NCBI RefSeq assembly: GCF_047237965.1
Contig: NZ_JBDFLX010000001.1
Coordinates: 372,001 to 436,000 of the forward strand
DNA: 64,000 nucleotides
Direction: 5' to 3'
From: Noviherbaspirillum_A sp047237965
GTDB lineage: Bacteria > Pseudomonadota > Gammaproteobacteria > Burkholderiales > Burkholderiaceae_D
A model generated the notes under the pieces. The model was given only the letters and a program-made list of their open reading frames with translations. It had not been told where the DNA came from and did no database searches. Every line of letters starts with the position of its first letter. Positions within the stretch are counted from its first letter, which is position 1. Shown one piece after another: positions 33,650 to 43,006 of the stretch. The position numbers were made by a program, and so were the translations under genes.

Positions 33650-34729
33650 ATGGAACGACGTTCCTTTTTGAAAAAAGCCGCGGTTGGCGCATCGGTAGGC
33701 GCGATTGCAGCGCCAGCGCTGGCGCAGTCGCAGCCCACCGTCAACTGGCGCCTGGCGTCGAGCTTCCCGAAATCGCTGGACGTCATCTATGGCGCTGCCG
33801 AGCGCATGTCCAAGCGGGTAGCCGAACTGACCGGCGGCAAATTCAACATCCGCGTGTTCGCCGCGGGTGAAATCGTTCCGGCGCTCCAGGTGGTGGATGC
33901 AGTGCAGGCCGGCACGGTGGAAATGGGCCACAGCGCGGGCTATTACTATTTCGGCAAGGACCCGGCATTCTGCTTCGACACCGCGGTGCCTTTCGGCCTG
34001 ACCTCGCGCCAGCAGACTTCCTGGTTCGAGTTCGGCGGCGGCAAGGAACTGATGCGCGAGTTCTACAAGGACTACGGCATCCTGAACTTCATGGGCGGCA
34101 ACACCGGCACCCAGATGGGCGGCTGGTACCGCAAGGAGATCAAGACCCTGAAGGACATGGAAGGCCTGAAGATGCGCATCAGCGGCCTGGCCGGCCGCGT
34201 GGTGCAGCGCCTGGGCGTGGTGCCGCAGCAGATCGGCGGCGGCGACATCTACCCGGCGCTGGAAAAGGGCACGATCAACGCGGCGGAATGGGTTGGTCCG
34301 TACGACGATGAAAAGCTGGGCTTCAACCGCGTGGCGCCGTTCTACTACGCGCCGGGCTGGTGGGAAGCGAGCGCGCAGCTCAACTTCATGGTCGGCATCA
34401 AGGAATGGGAAAAGCTGCCGAAGGAATATCAGCATGCCTTCGAAGTCGCCAGCCATGAAGCGCACCTGTTCATGCAGGCCGACTTCGACCACCGCAATCC
34501 GGCCGCGCTGGCCCGTCTGCTGAAGGCAGGCGTCAAGCTGCGCACCTTCTCGCGCGACATCATGGAAGCCGCTTACAAGGCGTCGACCGAAGTGATGGAG
34601 GAAGAAGCAGCGAAGAACGCGAAGTTCAAGAAGATCTACGAGCCGTGGAAGCAGTTCCGCCAGAACCAGAACCAGTGGTACTCGGTGTCGGAAGCGCCGA
34701 TCGCCAACTTCATGGTCAGCCGCAAGTAA
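33650..34729 (+). CDS. TRAP substrate-binding protein, TakP-like, first copy
   Basis: This 359-residue periplasmic protein has a twin-arginine signal (MERRSFLKKA) and a DctP/TakP-type fold (NWRLASSFPKSLDVIYGAAE; GGNTGTQMGGWYRKEIKTLKDMEGLKMRI; NAAEWVGPYDDEKLGF). Relatives such as TakP bind 2-oxo acids with a cation. It is followed by its own terminator and a second, very similar gene. A matching DctQM permease pair lies convergently downstream and probably uses one or both. Confidence 0.9.
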   Translation: MERRSFLKKAAVGASVGAIAAPALAQSQPTVNWRLASSFPKSLDVIYGAAERMSKRVAELTGGKFNIRVFAAGEIVPALQVVDAVQAGTVEMGHSAGYYYFGKDPAFCFDTAVPFGLTSRQQTSWFEFGGGKELMREFYKDYGILNFMGGNTGTQMGGWYRKEIKTLKDMEGLKMRISGLAGRVVQRLGVVPQQIGGGDIYPALEKGTINAAEWVGPYDDEKLGFNRVAPFYYAPGWWEASAQLNFMVGIKEWEKLPKEYQHAFEVASHEAHLFMQADFDHRNPAALARLLKAGVKLRTFSRDIMEAAYKASTEVMEEEAAKNAKFKKIYEPWKQFRQNQNQWYSVSEAPIANFMVSRK

Positions 34730-34782
34730 ATCACAGCAAATCACAGGTCGGCGGATCCGCCGTCCTGCAGTTGTTTCAAAGC

Positions 34783-34814
34783 GCCCGTAGCACGCAAGTC
34801 CTACGGGCTTTTTT
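34783..34814 (+). terminator. Terminator between the two TakP-like genes
   Basis: An 8-bp stem (GCCCGTAG at 34783-34790 with CTACGGGC at 34801-34808) with a 10-nt loop is followed by six T's. It implies that the second binding protein gene has its own promoter or relies on read-through. Confidence 0.85.
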
Positions 34815-34878
34815 CTAGTGTCGTAGCCGCAGCAAAGGAGCAGTAAGCCAAGTCAGCATCATTCACCCAGGAGAAAAT

Positions 34879-35967
34879 ATGGAACGTCGTTCGTTCATCC
34901 GCACCGCCGGCGCCGGCGCACTCGCCGGAAGCCTTGCCTCGATTGCCACCCCATCCGTGGCGCAAACCCTGCCTTCCATCAACTGGCGCCTTGCCTCCAG
35001 TTTCCCGAAATCCCTCGATACCATCTACGGCGGCGCCGAAACCCTTGCCAGGCGTGTAGCCGCGCTCACCGATGGCAAGTTCGCTATCCGCGCCTTCCCC
35101 GGCGGCGAGATCGTGCCGGCGCTGCAGGTGGCGGATGCGGTCCAGGCCAATACCGTAGAAGTGGGCCATACCTGCTCCTACTATTATTTTGGCAAGGACC
35201 CCACCTTTGCATTCGACTGCGCCGTGCCGTTTGGCTTGAACTCACGCCAGCAGACTGCCTGGTTCGATCAGGGCGGCGGCCGTGAGCTGATGCGCGACTT
35301 CCTGCGCGACTACGACATCGTCAACTTCATGGGCGGCAATACCGGCACCCAGATGGGCGGCTGGTTCCGCAAGGAGATCAAGACGGTCGAGGACCTGAAT
35401 GGGTTGAAGATGCGCATCGGCGGCTTTGCCGGACGGGTGATGCAGCGCCTGGGCCTGGTGCCGCAGCAGCTCGCAGGCGGCGACATCTATCCCGCGCTGG
35501 AAAAGGGCACCATCGATGCGGCCGAGTGGATCGGGCCCTACGACGATGAAAAGCTGGGCTTCAACAAGGTGGCGCCTTTCTACTATGCGCCCGGCTGGTG
35601 GGAGAGCGGCCCGCAGATCTCCTTCTATGTGAATGCAAAGGAATGGGAGAAGCTGCCCAAGGTCTATCAGGCGGAATTCGAAGCGGCTTCCTACGAGGCC
35701 CACGTGGTCATGCAGGCACAGTACGATGCGCGCAATCCGAGTGCGCTGGCGCGCCTGCTCAAGAGCGGCGTCAAGCTGCGCAGCTTCTCCCGCAGCATCA
35801 TGGACGCCTGTTACAAGGCGGCCCAGGAGGTGATGGAAGAGGAAGCGTCGAAGAATGCCAAGTTCAAGAAGGTTTATGAACCGTGGAAGCGTTTCCGCCA
35901 GGACGAAAACCAGTGGTTCTCGGTAGCCGAGGCAACCCTGCAAAACTATATGAACAGCGCACGCTGA
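34879..35967 (+). CDS. TRAP substrate-binding protein, TakP-like, second copy
   Basis: This 362-residue paralogue of the preceding protein shares most of its sequence from the NWRLASSFPKSLDTIYGGAE block to the C-terminus. It has a twin-arginine signal (MERRSFIRTA). Differences near the ligand cleft, such as HTCSYYYF for HSAGYYYF and IDAAEWIGPYDDEK for INAAEWVGPYDDEK, leave open whether both bind the same 2-oxo acid. AGGAG lies before the ATG. Its 3' end faces the dctQM operon across a shared terminator. Confidence 0.9.
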   Translation: MERRSFIRTAGAGALAGSLASIATPSVAQTLPSINWRLASSFPKSLDTIYGGAETLARRVAALTDGKFAIRAFPGGEIVPALQVADAVQANTVEVGHTCSYYYFGKDPTFAFDCAVPFGLNSRQQTAWFDQGGGRELMRDFLRDYDIVNFMGGNTGTQMGGWFRKEIKTVEDLNGLKMRIGGFAGRVMQRLGLVPQQLAGGDIYPALEKGTIDAAEWIGPYDDEKLGFNKVAPFYYAPGWWESGPQISFYVNAKEWEKLPKVYQAEFEAASYEAHVVMQAQYDARNPSALARLLKSGVKLRSFSRSIMDACYKAAQEVMEEEASKNAKFKKVYEPWKRFRQDENQWFSVAEATLQNYMNSAR

Positions 35968-36081
35968 TTTTTGCAAGGCATTGATCCAGCCTGAGAGACG
36001 TCGCGATGCGGCGTCATTCTGAGGCCCAGCTTGGGCCGGCACGCAAACAGGTGCCCGCTCCGTAAGAGGGAAACCCAAAGA

Positions 36082-36109
36082 AAAGGCCCCGCCATCGAGC
36101 GGGGCCTTT
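36082..36109. terminator. Bidirectional terminator between TakP-like and DctM genes
   Basis: An 11-bp perfect stem (36082-36092 with 36099-36109, core GGCCCCGC) with a 6-nt loop lies between convergent genes. The flanking T and A runs suit both directions, but both are short. Confidence 0.8.
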
Positions 36110-36157
36110 GTTCTTGTTGCATGGCGACCTGTATTTGATCGCCGGGCTTGCAGGATG

Positions 36158-37849
36158 CTACTTCTTCTCGCCCTCGGTCGAGAAGTTCAACTGCGGCTCG
36201 CCGCCGTCGGCTGGCTTCTGTTCCTCGCTGGTGGAGAAATCCAGGTTGGGCTGAGTCTCGGGCTGGCTGTTCTCGGACGGCGTCTCGATGCGCAGTTCAA
36301 GCTGCTCCTTCATGTCGGCATGCTTCTCCACCGACACCAGCTGCGGGAAGGCGATGATGAGCGACACCATCACCACCTGTATCAGCACGAAGGGCACCGA
36401 GCCCCAATAGATGTCCGAGGTCTTGACCTCCTTGGGCGCCACCGAGCGCAGATAGAACAGCGCAAAGCCGAACGGCGGGTGCATGAAGGAGGTCTGCATG
36501 TTCACGCCCAGCAGCACGCCAAACCAGATCAGGTCGATGCCCATCTTTTCGGCGACCGGACCCACCAGCGGCACCAGGATGAATGCCAGCTCGAAGAAGT
36601 CGAGGAAGAAGGCAAGTCCGAAGAACAGGATGTTTACCACGATCAGGAAGCCGGCCTTGCCGCCCGGCAGGGAGGTCAGCAGGTGCTCCACCCACAGGTC
36701 GCCATTCACGCCGCGGAACACCAGCGAGAATACGCTGGAGCCGATCAGGATGAAGATCACGAAGCAGGACAGGCGGGTGGTGGAATCCATCGCCTGCTTC
36801 AACAGGCTCCAGCTCAGGCGCCGGTTCATGATGGCCAGGATCAGTGCGCCCAGCGCGCCCATGCCGCCGCCCTCGGTCGGCGTGGCGATGCCCACGAAAA
36901 TCGTGCCGAGCACCAGGAAGATCAGCGCCAGCGGCGGGATCAGCACGAACACCACGCGCTCGGCCATGCGCGAGAGCATGTTCAGGCCCAGCTTGCGATT
37001 GAGGTAAGCGAACAGGAAGCAGACTGCGGTGGCCAGGGAAGCGCCGTAGATCATCACCTCATCGGCGGGCTTGTTCGGATGGCGTGCGCCGAACCAGCCG
37101 TCGAACAGGTAAGTAATGCCTATTGCCACGACGAGCAGCACCGCCAGCGACTTGACGCCGCTCGATCCGTCCGGCTGGCGCAGGTTGCGTGCCTCCAGCG
37201 GCAGGGCCGGCGTCGCGCTCGGGCGGAAGATCGATACCGACATCACATAGCCGGCATACATGGAGGTGAGAATCAGGCCCGGCAGGAATGCCGCCTTGTA
37301 CATGTCGCCAACCGACCGGCCGAGCTGGTCGGCCATCACGATCAGCACCAGCGAGGGCGGGATGATCTGCGCCAGCGTGCCGGAAGCGGCGATCACGCCG
37401 GTGGCCAGGCGCTTGTCGTAACCGTAGCGCAGCATCACCGGCAGCGAGATCAGGCCCATCGAGATCACCGATGCGGCCACCACGCCGGTGGTAGCCGCCA
37501 GCAGCGCGCCGACGAAGATCACCGCGTACGCGACGCCGCCGCGGATCGGCCCGAACAGCTGGCCGATGGTGTCGAGCAGGTCTTCCGCCATGCCGGATCG
37601 CTCCAGGATCAGGCCCATGAAGGTAAAGAAGGGAATCGCCAGCAGGGTGTCGTTGGCCATGATGCCGAACAGCCGGTTGGGCAGGGCTTGCAGCAGTTCC
37701 GGCTTCAACAGGCCCAGTTCGATGCCCAGCAGGCCGAACAGCAGGCCGTTGGCCGCCAGGGCGAATGCGACCGGGAAGCCCGACAGCAGGAACAACACCA
37801 GTGCGCCGAACATGATCGGCGCCATATTTGCAATCAGGAATGCGCTCAT
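36158..37849 (-). CDS. dctM: TRAP transporter large permease, long form
   Basis: This 563-residue DctM-type permease is longer than the usual ~430 residues because of a loop insertion (about 215-265) and a hydrophilic C-terminal tail (about 515-563). Family segments such as PFFTFMGLILERSGMAEDLLDTIG, LAATTGVVAASVISMGLIS and MHPPFGFALFYLRSVAP are intact. The tail carries a short repeat, PNLDFSTSEEQKP then PQLNFSTEGEKK. The size class is typical of permeases for mannitol/chloroaromatic or 2-oxo acid TRAP systems. It follows dctQ by 11 bp. Confidence 0.92.
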   Translation of the reverse strand: MSAFLIANMAPIMFGALVLFLLSGFPVAFALAANGLLFGLLGIELGLLKPELLQALPNRLFGIMANDTLLAIPFFTFMGLILERSGMAEDLLDTIGQLFGPIRGGVAYAVIFVGALLAATTGVVAASVISMGLISLPVMLRYGYDKRLATGVIAASGTLAQIIPPSLVLIVMADQLGRSVGDMYKAAFLPGLILTSMYAGYVMSVSIFRPSATPALPLEARNLRQPDGSSGVKSLAVLLVVAIGITYLFDGWFGARHPNKPADEVMIYGASLATAVCFLFAYLNRKLGLNMLSRMAERVVFVLIPPLALIFLVLGTIFVGIATPTEGGGMGALGALILAIMNRRLSWSLLKQAMDSTTRLSCFVIFILIGSSVFSLVFRGVNGDLWVEHLLTSLPGGKAGFLIVVNILFFGLAFFLDFFELAFILVPLVGPVAEKMGIDLIWFGVLLGVNMQTSFMHPPFGFALFYLRSVAPKEVKTSDIYWGSVPFVLIQVVMVSLIIAFPQLVSVEKHADMKEQLELRIETPSENSQPETQPNLDFSTSEEQKPADGGEPQLNFSTEGEKK

Positions 37850-37860
37850 GATTTTCTGTC

Positions 37861-38445
37861 CTAGTCGAGCTTGTTGGCGGCCTTGATGGCGGCGATTTCG
37901 TCTTCCGGATTGGCCGCGTGCTTCTCGAACTCGCGCGCATCCACCAGGCCGGCGAGGAAGCCAAGGCGCTTGATCAGTTCGGAGACGCCCTGCAGGATCA
38001 TCATCACGAAGCCGACCGGGATCAGCAGTTTGGCCGGCCACAGGATCAGGCCGCCGGCATTGCTCGACACTTCCTGGTTGCGGATCGATTCCATCGCGTA
38101 GGGAATGGAGAAATAGAGGATCAGCAGCGACACCGGCAGCAGGAAGAACAGGAAGCCGAGGATGTCGATGATGGCCTGGGTACGGCGCGAAAAACGGCCC
38201 ACGACGACATCGATGCGCACATGTTCATTGCGCTTCAGGGTATAGGCGCTGGCCAGCATGAACATCGAGGCAAACAGGTACCACTGGATCTCGAGCCAGG
38301 CATTCGAACTCATGTTCAGGCTGTAGCGGATGATCGCATTGCCGGCGCAGATCAGCACTGCCAGCAGAAGCGCCCAACTGACCGCGAGGCCGATCTTTTC
38401 ATTGATCGCGTCGATCAGACGCGCAAGCGAAAGCAGTAAAGACAT
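37861..38445 (-). CDS. dctQ: TRAP transporter small permease (DctQ)
   Basis: This 194-residue small permease has four transmembrane helices (CAGNAIIRYSLNMSSNAWLEIQWYLF; KRNEHVRIDVVVGRFSRR) and a charged C-terminus. It forms a unit with the long DctM encoded 11 bp downstream and probably serves the TakP-like binding proteins encoded convergently. Confidence 0.92.
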   Translation of the reverse strand: MSLLLSLARLIDAINEKIGLAVSWALLLAVLICAGNAIIRYSLNMSSNAWLEIQWYLFASMFMLASAYTLKRNEHVRIDVVVGRFSRRTQAIIDILGFLFFLLPVSLLILYFSIPYAMESIRNQEVSSNAGGLILWPAKLLIPVGFVMMILQGVSELIKRLGFLAGLVDAREFEKHAANPEDEIAAIKAANKLD

Positions 38446-38875
38446 GGTTTGTCTCCGTCTTGATTTTCAGATATGGGGGGTTGCCCTCGAGTGGCGTGGC
38501 GGTACGTCTGGTACGGGCTTGTTCCTGCGTGAGCGGGTGGGAGTATATGACATTTCTGATAAGGAACAAGCGTTTCGGCATAAAAACCCGCAACGCCGCC
38601 AGGACGGCATTGCGGGGACTTTGTGTGGATATGCAGGAGTGTTAAGCCGCGATGATCCTGGCCTTGGAGCGCAACGTCGACGGAGTATAGAAAAAAATGC
38701 CTGTCGATGGAAAAAAAATCCATGCACGCCAAAAAAAGTTTTGCCGGTTTGCCAAAATTGATTCGGTCAACGGCAGCACGTGCGGAAGATGGTTGGTGAA
38801 GTCGTGAAAATACGTCATCACATGATCAGGCCGGCGTAACAGGTCCTGTTGAAACCGCCGGCCTGGCAACAATCT
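38446..38875. other. Intergenic region between argH and dctQ
   Basis: No gene is visible in this 430-bp gap. It contains the argH terminator at 38582-38616 and, closer to dctQ, presumably the dctQ promoter. The stretch 38690-38760 is rich in A-runs (AAAAAAA blocks) and AT-rich compared with its surroundings. No RNA gene was recognised. Confidence 0.4.
38582..38616 (-). terminator. Rho-independent terminator on the minus strand after argH
   Basis: A 12-bp stem (38587-38598 with 38605-38616, one mismatched pair) with a 6-nt loop is followed on the minus strand by five T's. It lies about 260 bp after the argH stop and 137 bp before the dctQ start, so it probably ends argH transcripts. Confidence 0.8.
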
Positions 38876-40270
38876 TCAGCCCAGTTCCGCGCGTACCCTG
38901 GCGATGGCCGCCCGTACCTGATTGGGCGCGGTGCCGCCCACATGGTCGCGTGCGGCGACCGAGCCTTCCAGTGTCAGCACCTCGAACACATCGTCGGCAA
39001 CCAGGTTGCTGAACTGGCGCAGGTCGTCCAGCGACAGGTCGGCCAGGTCGCAGCCGCGGTCGACGCAGGCGCGCACCGCATGGGCGACCGCTTCATGTGC
39101 GTCGCGGAAGGGCAGGCCTTTCTTGACCAGGTAATCGGCCAGGTCGGTCGCGGTGGCATAGCCCTGGAAGGCGGCGGCGCGCATCGCTTCCGGGCGCACC
39201 GTGATGCCGCGCGCCATGTCGGCGAAGATGCGCAGCGTGTCGGTGACGGTGTCGACGGTGTCGAACAGCGGTTCCTTGTCTTCCTGGTTGTCCTTGTTGT
39301 AGGCCAGCGGCTGGCCCTTCATCAGGGTCAGCAGCGCGATCAGGTGGCCGTTGACGCGTCCGGTCTTGCCACGCGCCAGTTCCGGCACGTCCGGGTTCTT
39401 CTTCTGCGGCATGATGGACGAGCCGGTGCAGAAGCGGTCGGCGATGTCGATGAAGCCCACGCGCGGGCTCATCCAGATCACCAGTTCCTCGGACATGCGC
39501 GACACATGGGTCATTACCAGCGCGGCGGCGGCGCAGAACTCGATGGCGAAATCGCGGTCGGACACCGCGTCCAAGGAGTTGCGGCAGACATCGTCGAAGC
39601 CCAGCGTGGCGGCGACCCGTTCGCGGTCGATCGGGAAGGTGGTGCCGGCCAGCGCCGCCGCGCCCAGCGGCAGGCGGTTGACGCGCTTGCGGCAATCCGC
39701 CATGCGTTCGGCGTCGCGGCCGAACATTTCCACGTAAGCCAGCATGTGATGGCCGAAAGTGACCGGCTGCGCCACCTGCATATGGGTGAAGCCGGGAAGG
39801 ATGGTGTCGGCATGCTGTTCGGCCAGGTCGGTCAGCGCGAGGCGCAGTTCGCGCAGCAGGCCGCTGATGTCGTCGATCGCATGGCGCAGGTAGAGCCGGA
39901 TGTCGGTGGCAACCTGGTCGTTGCGTGAACGGCCGGTGTGCAGCCGCTTGCCGGCGTCGCCGACCAGTTCGGTCAGGCGCTTTTCGATATTCAGGTGGAC
40001 GTCTTCCAGGTCGAGCAGCCATTCGAACTGGCCGGCGGCGATTTCCGACTGGATCTGCGCCATGCCGCGCTGGATATCCTGCAGGTCCTGGCGGCTGATG
40101 ATGCCCTGTTCGGCCAGCATGTCGGCGTGGGCGAGCGAGCCCTGGATATCGAACTCGGCCAGGCGCTTGTCGAAGAACACCGATGCGGTGTAACGCTTGA
40201 CGAGGTCGGAAACGGGTTCGGAAAAGCGTGCCGACCACGCTTCACTTTTTTTGGAGAGTTGTGCTGTCAT
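38876..40270 (-). CDS. argH: Argininosuccinate lyase
   Basis: This 464-residue enzyme of the fumarase/aspartase superfamily cleaves argininosuccinate to arginine and fumarate in the last step of arginine synthesis. The signature GSSIMPQKKNPDVPEL, the HTGRSRNDQVATD block and the catalytic His region TILPGFTHMQVAQP are all intact. The ATG at 40270 is used. It is divergent from the algZ-like gene, the arrangement often seen in gamma- and betaproteobacteria. Confidence 0.97.
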   Translation of the reverse strand: MTAQLSKKSEAWSARFSEPVSDLVKRYTASVFFDKRLAEFDIQGSLAHADMLAEQGIISRQDLQDIQRGMAQIQSEIAAGQFEWLLDLEDVHLNIEKRLTELVGDAGKRLHTGRSRNDQVATDIRLYLRHAIDDISGLLRELRLALTDLAEQHADTILPGFTHMQVAQPVTFGHHMLAYVEMFGRDAERMADCRKRVNRLPLGAAALAGTTFPIDRERVAATLGFDDVCRNSLDAVSDRDFAIEFCAAAALVMTHVSRMSEELVIWMSPRVGFIDIADRFCTGSSIMPQKKNPDVPELARGKTGRVNGHLIALLTLMKGQPLAYNKDNQEDKEPLFDTVDTVTDTLRIFADMARGITVRPEAMRAAAFQGYATATDLADYLVKKGLPFRDAHEAVAHAVRACVDRGCDLADLSLDDLRQFSNLVADDVFEVLTLEGSVAARDHVGGTAPNQVRAAIARVRAELG

Positions 40271-40294
40271 AATTGTGTCCCGGAGAATTACGGG

Positions 40295-40300
40295 ATTATA
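40295..40300 (-). promoter_or_regulatory. Likely -10 element of argH
   Basis: TATAAT on the minus strand lies about 25 bp before the argH start codon. No convincing -35 hexamer is 17 bp further upstream. Confidence 0.4.
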
Positions 40301-40371
40301 GAGCAAGCGGGTAGGCCTTCCGACTGGCAGGGACCGCTTGGACCCGTAGCGTCTCGTTCTCGATCTTATCC

Positions 40372-41406
40372 ATGTCCGCAACCGTTCCGGCCGCCGCGCC
40401 CGTATCCGTTCTGCCCGACTGCTGTAACCTCGGCGTGATCCTGCGCACGCTGGTGGCGGTGAACGGCGCGGTGATGGTGGCCATCCTGGCGCAGGCGCCC
40501 ACCCTTGGCGCGGCCATCCTGTCCTTCATCGAGGCCTCGGTGCTGGTCGAGCTCGCCAGCCTGGCTTCCCTGCTCATCCTTTGCGCGGCCAGGAAGCCGT
40601 TGGCCCGTTTCCCGCCCTGGCTGCAGCGCCCGGCCTGCATGGCGGTGCCGGCCTCGGTCACCGCCGTGATCATCCGTTTCCTGGCCACGCTCAACCTGTA
40701 TGTGGTCGACCCGGCTGGCCTGGCGATGATCCAGGGCGTGGTGACTGCGGCGCTGCTGGGCACGGTGCTGCAGCATTACTTCGAACTGCGCACCCGCGCC
40801 TTCTCGCCGGCGCTGGCCGAGGCGCGCCTGCAGGCGCTGCAGGCGCGCATCCGGCCGCATTTCCTGTTCAACAGCCTCAATGCGGTGCTTTCCCTGATCC
40901 GCACCGCGCCGCGCCAGGCCGAGGCGACGCTGGAAGACCTGGCCGAACTGTTCCGCGCCCTGCTGCGCGATGCGCGCGACCTGACCACGCTGGAGCAGGA
41001 ACTGCGGCTGTGCGAACAATATCTTTCCATCGAGAAAATCCGTCTTGGCGAGCGGCTGCAGGTGGAATGGGAACTGACCAACATGAGCGACGAAGTGCTG
41101 CACAGCGCCCAGATCCCGTCGCTGCTGCTGCAGCCGCTGCTGGAGAATGCGGTGCATCATGGCGTCGAACCGGCGCGCGAGCCGATGCTGGTGCAGATCC
41201 ACCTGAGCCGATGGGGCGACAGGCTGGACATTGCCGTGATCAATCCGCATCATCCTGACCGCAGTTCGCCCGGCAACCATATGGCGCTGGACAACATCCG
41301 GGAACGCCTGGCGCTGCTGTATGACGTCGAGGCACAGCTGGTGACGACGATTGCGCGCGGCTTTTTCGAAGTGCGCCTGCGCTTTCCCTATGTCAAGGAG
41401 AGTTAA
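40372..41406 (+). CDS. algZ: LytS/AlgZ-type sensor histidine kinase
   Basis: This 344-residue membrane kinase has four hydrophobic helices in residues 20-140, then a His_kinase domain with the phospho-His in IRPHFLFNSLNAV, and an ATP-binding region (LLQPLLENAVHHG; GNHMALDNIRERLALLY). It resembles AlgZ/FimS. The next gene, a LytTR regulator, starts in the last base of its stop region (TAATG). In Pseudomonas the same pair lies beside argH and controls alginate and twitching motility; the target here is unknown. Confidence 0.9.
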   Translation: MSATVPAAAPVSVLPDCCNLGVILRTLVAVNGAVMVAILAQAPTLGAAILSFIEASVLVELASLASLLILCAARKPLARFPPWLQRPACMAVPASVTAVIIRFLATLNLYVVDPAGLAMIQGVVTAALLGTVLQHYFELRTRAFSPALAEARLQALQARIRPHFLFNSLNAVLSLIRTAPRQAEATLEDLAELFRALLRDARDLTTLEQELRLCEQYLSIEKIRLGERLQVEWELTNMSDEVLHSAQIPSLLLQPLLENAVHHGVEPAREPMLVQIHLSRWGDRLDIAVINPHHPDRSSPGNHMALDNIRERLALLYDVEAQLVTTIARGFFEVRLRFPYVKES

Positions 41407-42170
41407 TGAGTCAACGCATATTCATTGTGGACGATGAGGAGCATGCCAGGTCGCGGCTGGCCATCCTGCTGGCGGATATCGCGGAAGAATGTCCGAATGA
41501 GCTGGTCGGCCAGGCCAGCGACGCCGCCGGCGCGCTGCAGGGCATCGTCGACACCCGGCCGGACATCGTGCTGCTGGATATCCAGATGCCCGGCATGAAC
41601 GGCCTGGACCTGGCCGCGCGGCTGGCGCGGGAAGGGGAGGAAATGCCGGCGGTGGTGTTCGTCAGCGCCCACGAGGACTATGCGCTCAATGCCTTCGACG
41701 TGCATGCGCTGGACTATCTGGTCAAGCCGGTACGGGCGGCGCGGCTGGCGCAGGCCTTGAAGCGCGTCGCCACCTTGCGCGGCCGCAGCAGCGGTACCGC
41801 CGAAGCGACGCCGCGACGGGCGCATTTCACCGTGCACGAACGCGACCGGCTGCTGCTGGTGCCGGTGACCGATGTGCTGTACCTGAAGGCGGAGCTGAAA
41901 TACGTGACCCTGCGCACCCGCACCCGCGACTACCTGATCGAGGACTCGCTGTCTTCCATCGAGGAAGAACTGGACGATGTGTTCGTACGCGTCCACCGCA
42001 ACACCCTCGTGGCGCGCAAGGCCATCATGGGCGTCGAGCGCGGCGTGGTGGGCGCCGACGGCGAGAGCGAGCGCGGGCAGGAAGCATGGCAGGTCATCCT
42101 GCGCGATGTCGCTGAACGCCTGCCCATTTCCCGAAGGCAATGGCCAGTGGTCAAGGCCCTGGTGCGTTGA
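41406..42170 (+). CDS. algR: LytTR response regulator (AlgR type)
   Basis: This 254-residue regulator has a receiver domain (1-125) with acidic residues Asp9-Asp10 (FIVDDEE), phosphoacceptor Asp58 (DIVLLDIQMPG) and Lys in YLVKPV. A LytTR DNA-binding domain (about 138-245, VTDVLYLKAELKYVTLRT; FVRVHRNTLVARKAI) follows. It is phosphorylated by the kinase encoded before it. In many relatives hemC follows; here hemC is 10 kb further on. Confidence 0.93.
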   Translation: MSQRIFIVDDEEHARSRLAILLADIAEECPNELVGQASDAAGALQGIVDTRPDIVLLDIQMPGMNGLDLAARLAREGEEMPAVVFVSAHEDYALNAFDVHALDYLVKPVRAARLAQALKRVATLRGRSSGTAEATPRRAHFTVHERDRLLLVPVTDVLYLKAELKYVTLRTRTRDYLIEDSLSSIEEELDDVFVRVHRNTLVARKAIMGVERGVVGADGESERGQEAWQVILRDVAERLPISRRQWPVVKALVR

Positions 42171-42313
42171 GCCGGCGCCATGACCGGAATCGCATGGATT
42201 GCGTTGGGATAACGCTCGTGCGCATGGGGCGCGCCGCCTATTGTTCAGCTGCGTCTCATAGGATAGCCTGTTGACTCTATTGCCATTGGCCACCTTTTCA
42301 TTCAGCCCGACGC

Positions 42314-43006
42314 GTGAACCCTGACCCTGGAAACGACCCGACCCCGACCTTGCCGGCGCCCGTACTGGCCAGCGGGGCGCGGCTGATCGCCTGCCGGGAG
42401 TGCGACCTGCTGCAATATGAAGTAGCGCTGGGCAATCATGCCGATGCCCACTGCAGCCGCTGCAACAGCGTGCTCTACCGCGGCACCCGCGCCAGCCTGC
42501 CGCTGATGCTGGCGCTGATGGCGAGCTGCGCGGTCCTGCTGGTGGTCTCCAACCTGTTTCCGATCGCGGTGCTGGAAGTGCAGGGCGCCCATGTCGAGGC
42601 AACCCTGATCAACACCGTGGTCACCGTCTATAACCAGGGGCGCGAACTGGTGGCCACGCTGGTGCTGCTGACCACCATCGTTCTGCCGGCCATCGAGATC
42701 GTCTGCATGCTGTACCTGCTGGTGCCGCTGGCGCTGGGCCGCATCGCGCCGGATACGCCGGCGGTGTTCCGGCTGGTGCTGGCCATTCATCCGTGGAGCA
42801 TGATGGAAATCATGCTGCTGGGCGTGCTGGTCACCCTGGTCAAGCTGACCGACTTCGCCAACATCATTCCGGGCGTGTCCCTGTGGTCGTTCTGTGCACT
42901 GATCGTGTTCTTCACCATGGCGGCATCGGCCTTCAGCGTGCGCGATTTCTGGAGTTGGGTGGAAGAGCGCGAGACGGCGCTGGACATGAAGGAAAGCCTG
43001 CAATGA
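42314..43006 (+). CDS. pqiA: Paraquat-inducible protein A, first copy
   Basis: This 230-residue inner-membrane protein of the PqiA family has an N-terminal zinc-ribbon-like CRECDLL...CSRCNSVLYRG cluster and four transmembrane helices. It begins with GTG at 42314. PqiA forms the membrane base of the PqiABC system that moves lipids between membranes. Its TGA overlaps the ATG of a 13-codon reading frame that leads into the second pqiA. Confidence 0.9.
   Translation: MNPDPGNDPTPTLPAPVLASGARLIACRECDLLQYEVALGNHADAHCSRCNSVLYRGTRASLPLMLALMASCAVLLVVSNLFPIAVLEVQGAHVEATLINTVVTVYNQGRELVATLVLLTTIVLPAIEIVCMLYLLVPLALGRIAPDTPAVFRLVLAIHPWSMMEIMLLGVLVTLVKLTDFANIIPGVSLWSFCALIVFFTMAASAFSVRDFWSWVEERETALDMKESLQ

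Noticed and set aside
36155..37864. Long plus-strand frame opposite the long dctM
   Set aside because: It is His/Gln/Arg-rich and featureless; dctM is intact on the other strand.
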